Origin: Pseudoclavibacter chungangensis
Lineage (GTDB): Bacteria; Actinomycetota; Actinomycetes; Actinomycetales; Microbacteriaceae
Length of the DNA: 64,000 nucleotides
Assembly (NCBI RefSeq): GCF_013410545.1
Contig: NZ_JACCFV010000001.1
Location: 1,302,001 to 1,366,000, forward strand
Reading direction: 5' to 3'
This document shows positions 62,248 to 64,000 of the stretch, piece after piece. The stretch's first letter is position 1. Each line of letters begins with the position of its first letter. The notes under the pieces were generated by a model. It worked only from the letters and a program-made list of their open reading frames with translations. It was not told the origin of the DNA and did not search any database. The position numbers and the translations under genes were made by a program.

Positions 62248-63417
62248 ATGCCGACCATGTTATTGAGTGGCGCGAGCGGTCGCCCGACGCTCGCCGACGT
62301 GTTGCCGAATTGTCTCGATGCGCTCCAGGGCGTGGAGGGGCCGCTCGCGCTCCCCGCCGCGAGGTCAGCGGTGGTGCTGCTCGTGGACGGGCTCGGTGCC
62401 TCGATGCTCCGTCGACGTGCGGGTCATGCCCGCCACATCATGTCGGGCTGGGCGAAGCGCGACACCGCGTTCTCGTTCCCCTCGACGACGGTCGCGGGCA
62501 CGACGAGCCTCACGACGGCGGCGCCCGCCGGCGTGCACGGGCTCGTCGGCTACACGGTGTACGACCGCGCAGCGGGCATCGTGCGCAACCAGCTGCACGG
62601 CTGGGACGTCGACGGCATGGAGCCCGCACACTGGCAGCCGGCGCCCACGGTTTTCGAACGCCTGGCCGCGGCCGGCGGCCCCGAGCCCTACGTCGTCGCA
62701 CAGTCCGACTACACCGACTCGGGCCTCACGCGGGCATCGCTCCGTGGCGCGACGTACGTCGTCGGTGAGTCCATGGCCGATCGGGTGGAGGCGACCCTCG
62801 ACCTCGTCGCGGCGGGGCAGCCGCGCCTCGTGTACTGCTACGTCGCCGAGCTCGACCAGGCGGGGCACCGGTACGGATGGGAGTCCGACGAGTGGCTCAT
62901 CCGACTCGAGGAACTCGACGCGGCCGTTGGGGACCTCGTCGCGGGACTCCCGCGTGACGTCGGGCTGCTCGTGACCGCCGACCACGGAATGCTCGACATC
63001 CCGCCCGAACGTCAGATCCTCGTCGACGAGGACTCGCCGCTGCTCGACGGCGTCGTCGCGGTCGCGGGCGAGCCGCGCCTGCGTCACCTCGCGCTCGACG
63101 ACGATGCGTCGGCGGACCCGGCGTCGCGCGCGGCGCACGCGCTCGCCGAGCGGTGGCGGGAGTCGGAGGGCAAGCGCGCGACCGTCCTCCTGCGCGAGGA
63201 GGCGATCGCCTCGGGCTGGTACGGTGACCCCGCACTCGTGACGCCCGCCGCGGCATCGCGAGTCGGTGACGTCGTCGTCGCGGCGACGAAGCTCGTGACG
63301 TACTACCCGCCGGGTGTCCCCGATCGTGCACGACTCATGATCGGGCAACACGGGTCCATCACGCCCGAGGAGACGATCGTCCCCCTCATCAGGAAGGGCG
63401 CGTTCGCACGCGTCTGA
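62248..63417 (+). CDS. Alkaline phosphatase family protein (nucleotide pyrophosphatase/phosphodiesterase fold)
   Basis: A 389-residue alkaline-phosphatase-superfamily protein conserved in Actinobacteria, usually beside sepH. It has a metal-binding VVLLVDGLGASML, the nucleophile Thr in FPSTTVAGTTSLTT, GLVGYTVYD, a second metal site YCYVAELDQAGHRYG (Asp and His), VTADHGMLDIPP, and a final GQHGSITPEETIVPL. No signal peptide or membrane segment is seen, so it is cytoplasmic. The substrate is likely a phosphodiester or nucleotide sugar but is not established. Confidence 0.9.
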   Translation: MPTMLLSGASGRPTLADVLPNCLDALQGVEGPLALPAARSAVVLLVDGLGASMLRRRAGHARHIMSGWAKRDTAFSFPSTTVAGTTSLTTAAPAGVHGLVGYTVYDRAAGIVRNQLHGWDVDGMEPAHWQPAPTVFERLAAAGGPEPYVVAQSDYTDSGLTRASLRGATYVVGESMADRVEATLDLVAAGQPRLVYCYVAELDQAGHRYGWESDEWLIRLEELDAAVGDLVAGLPRDVGLLVTADHGMLDIPPERQILVDEDSPLLDGVVAVAGEPRLRHLALDDDASADPASRAAHALAERWRESEGKRATVLLREEAIASGWYGDPALVTPAAASRVGDVVVAATKLVTYYPPGVPDRARLMIGQHGSITPEETIVPLIRKGAFARV

Positions 63418-63426
63418 CGCCGTGCG

Positions 63427-64000
63427 TCAGCGATCGTCGTCGCTGCGTGTCCCGAAGACGATCTCGTCCCAGCTCGGCATCGCTGCCCGTCCGCCGCGCT
63501 TCCGACCCAGGGGGCCGGTCGCGTCCTGGCGCGACGAGCGCCCGGGTTCGGGTGTCGTATCGGACTCGAGGCCGGCGAGCGGCACGTCAACGACACGCTC
63601 GGTGGTCCGTTCGCTGCGCGGCGCCGGTTCCGGCGCCGACGGGGCGTCGTCCTCGGCGGAGTCGGGAGCGGCCGTCGTCGGGGTGAGCGTGTCGACGGTG
63701 TCGTCCTCGGCGTCGCGGGGATCGGCGGGTGTCGTCACGGCGATCGGCCGAAGCGGGGCGACGGGGGAGGTGCGGTGCGTCGGATCGGGCGTCGGCTCGT
63801 CGTCCTCGTCGAACTCGTCGTCGTAGGGCGCGAAGCGCTGCGGGTCCCGCTCGCCACGACGACGCCGGAGCGCCTCGAGCAGATCCGCCGTCTCGTCGCG
63901 CTGCGCGCGCGACTCGTCGCGAGGAGCGTGACCGATGCTGCTGACGGCAGGACCGAGCCAACCCGCACCACGGGACTCGTCGGCGCGGGAGAGCGGTGCC
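63427..64000 (-). CDS. sepH: Septation protein SepH, C-terminal part (runs off the window)
   Basis: About 191 codons of an uninterrupted frame that continues beyond base 64000. The visible part has the SepH-typical ETADLLEALRRRRGER helix. A long acidic/Pro/Thr-rich disordered region (DDEFDEDDEPTPDPTH) follows, and the conserved C-terminal tail is PSWDEIVFGTRSDD. SepH binds FtsZ and stimulates its assembly in Actinobacteria; the N-terminal DUF3071 DNA-binding-like domain lies outside. The stop lies 9 nt from the convergent phosphatase-family stop. Confidence 0.85.
   Translation of the reverse strand, partial: APLSRADESRGAGWLGPAVSSIGHAPRDESRAQRDETADLLEALRRRRGERDPQRFAPYDDEFDEDDEPTPDPTHRTSPVAPLRPIAVTTPADPRDAEDDTVDTLTPTTAAPDSAEDDAPSAPEPAPRSERTTERVVDVPLAGLESDTTPEPGRSSRQDATGPLGRKRGGRAAMPSWDEIVFGTRSDDDR

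Overview
This 64-kb window is chromosomal DNA from a high-GC actinomycete. Several things suggest the family Microbacteriaceae: strong G/C bias at third codon positions, many GTG starts, TANNNT-type -10 boxes directly in front of start codons, and a gene order typical of Actinobacteria (Nif3 - coiled-coil/zinc-ribbon protein - rnpB - ppgK - map - panB - glnA2 - glnE - glnA1 - RDD - DUF4191 - sucB - lpd - pepA, then sigA and the topoisomerase IV genes). The family call is inference; no 16S or taxonomic marker is present. No prophage, insertion sequence, CRISPR array or tRNA was seen. Most of the window is core genome with small accessory insertions.

Layout. 0-6.3 kb: start of an aldehyde dehydrogenase, a PucR regulator broken by an in-frame amber codon, an ArsB/ACR3-like transporter, small hypothetical proteins, an FGE-fold protein without catalytic cysteines, and cardiolipin synthase. 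6.3-14.7 kb: an operon behind a DtxR/IdeR-like iron box, encoding a divergent long glutamate synthase, a CysJ-like diflavin reductase (in the place where gltD would be expected) and a HemS/HmuS-like heme protein. 15-20.5 kb: a two-component system and a molybdate operon (HTH-TOBE regulator, modABC). 21-24.7 kb: a Clp ATPase with two HspR-type (HAIR) operators, and a voltage-gated ion channel with an unusual selectivity filter. 24.8-34.6 kb: the conserved core block including RNase P RNA, ending in glnA2-glnE. 34.7-37 kb: a small accessory insertion (monooxygenase, NAD(P)-binding protein, MarR). 37-46.3 kb: glnA1, RDD, DUF4191, a pseudokinase, sucB, lpd, pepA. 46.3-51.4 kb: membrane protein, PAC2 protein, MFS transporter, sigA, DUF7455. 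51.7-55.6 kb: a peptidoglycan-precursor module. 55.8-64 kb: parE, HAD hydrolase, an unrecognised protein, parC, an alkaline-phosphatase-fold protein, and the end of sepH.

The most interesting region is 51.7-55.6 kb. A MurT/GatD-like pair has lost the MurT zinc ribbon and the GatD catalytic cysteine (Ala at the nucleophile position). Facing it are two translationally coupled alanine-racemase-like genes that complement each other. One keeps the PLP lysine but lacks the catalytic-tyrosine segment. The other has the tyrosine and MDQ motifs but Arg in place of the lysine and a truncated barrel. Because each Alr active site takes Lys from one subunit and Tyr from the other, the pair looks like an obligate heterodimer with one working site. 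The second most interesting region is the iron-boxed glutamate synthase - diflavin reductase - HemS-like operon.

Regulation visible in the sequence: about 17 genes have a -10 hexamer ending exactly 6 or 7 nt before the start codon, which implies leaderless mRNAs. Convergent gene pairs are often separated by perfect GC-rich hairpins, and operons commonly use 4-nt ATGA/GTGA overlaps.
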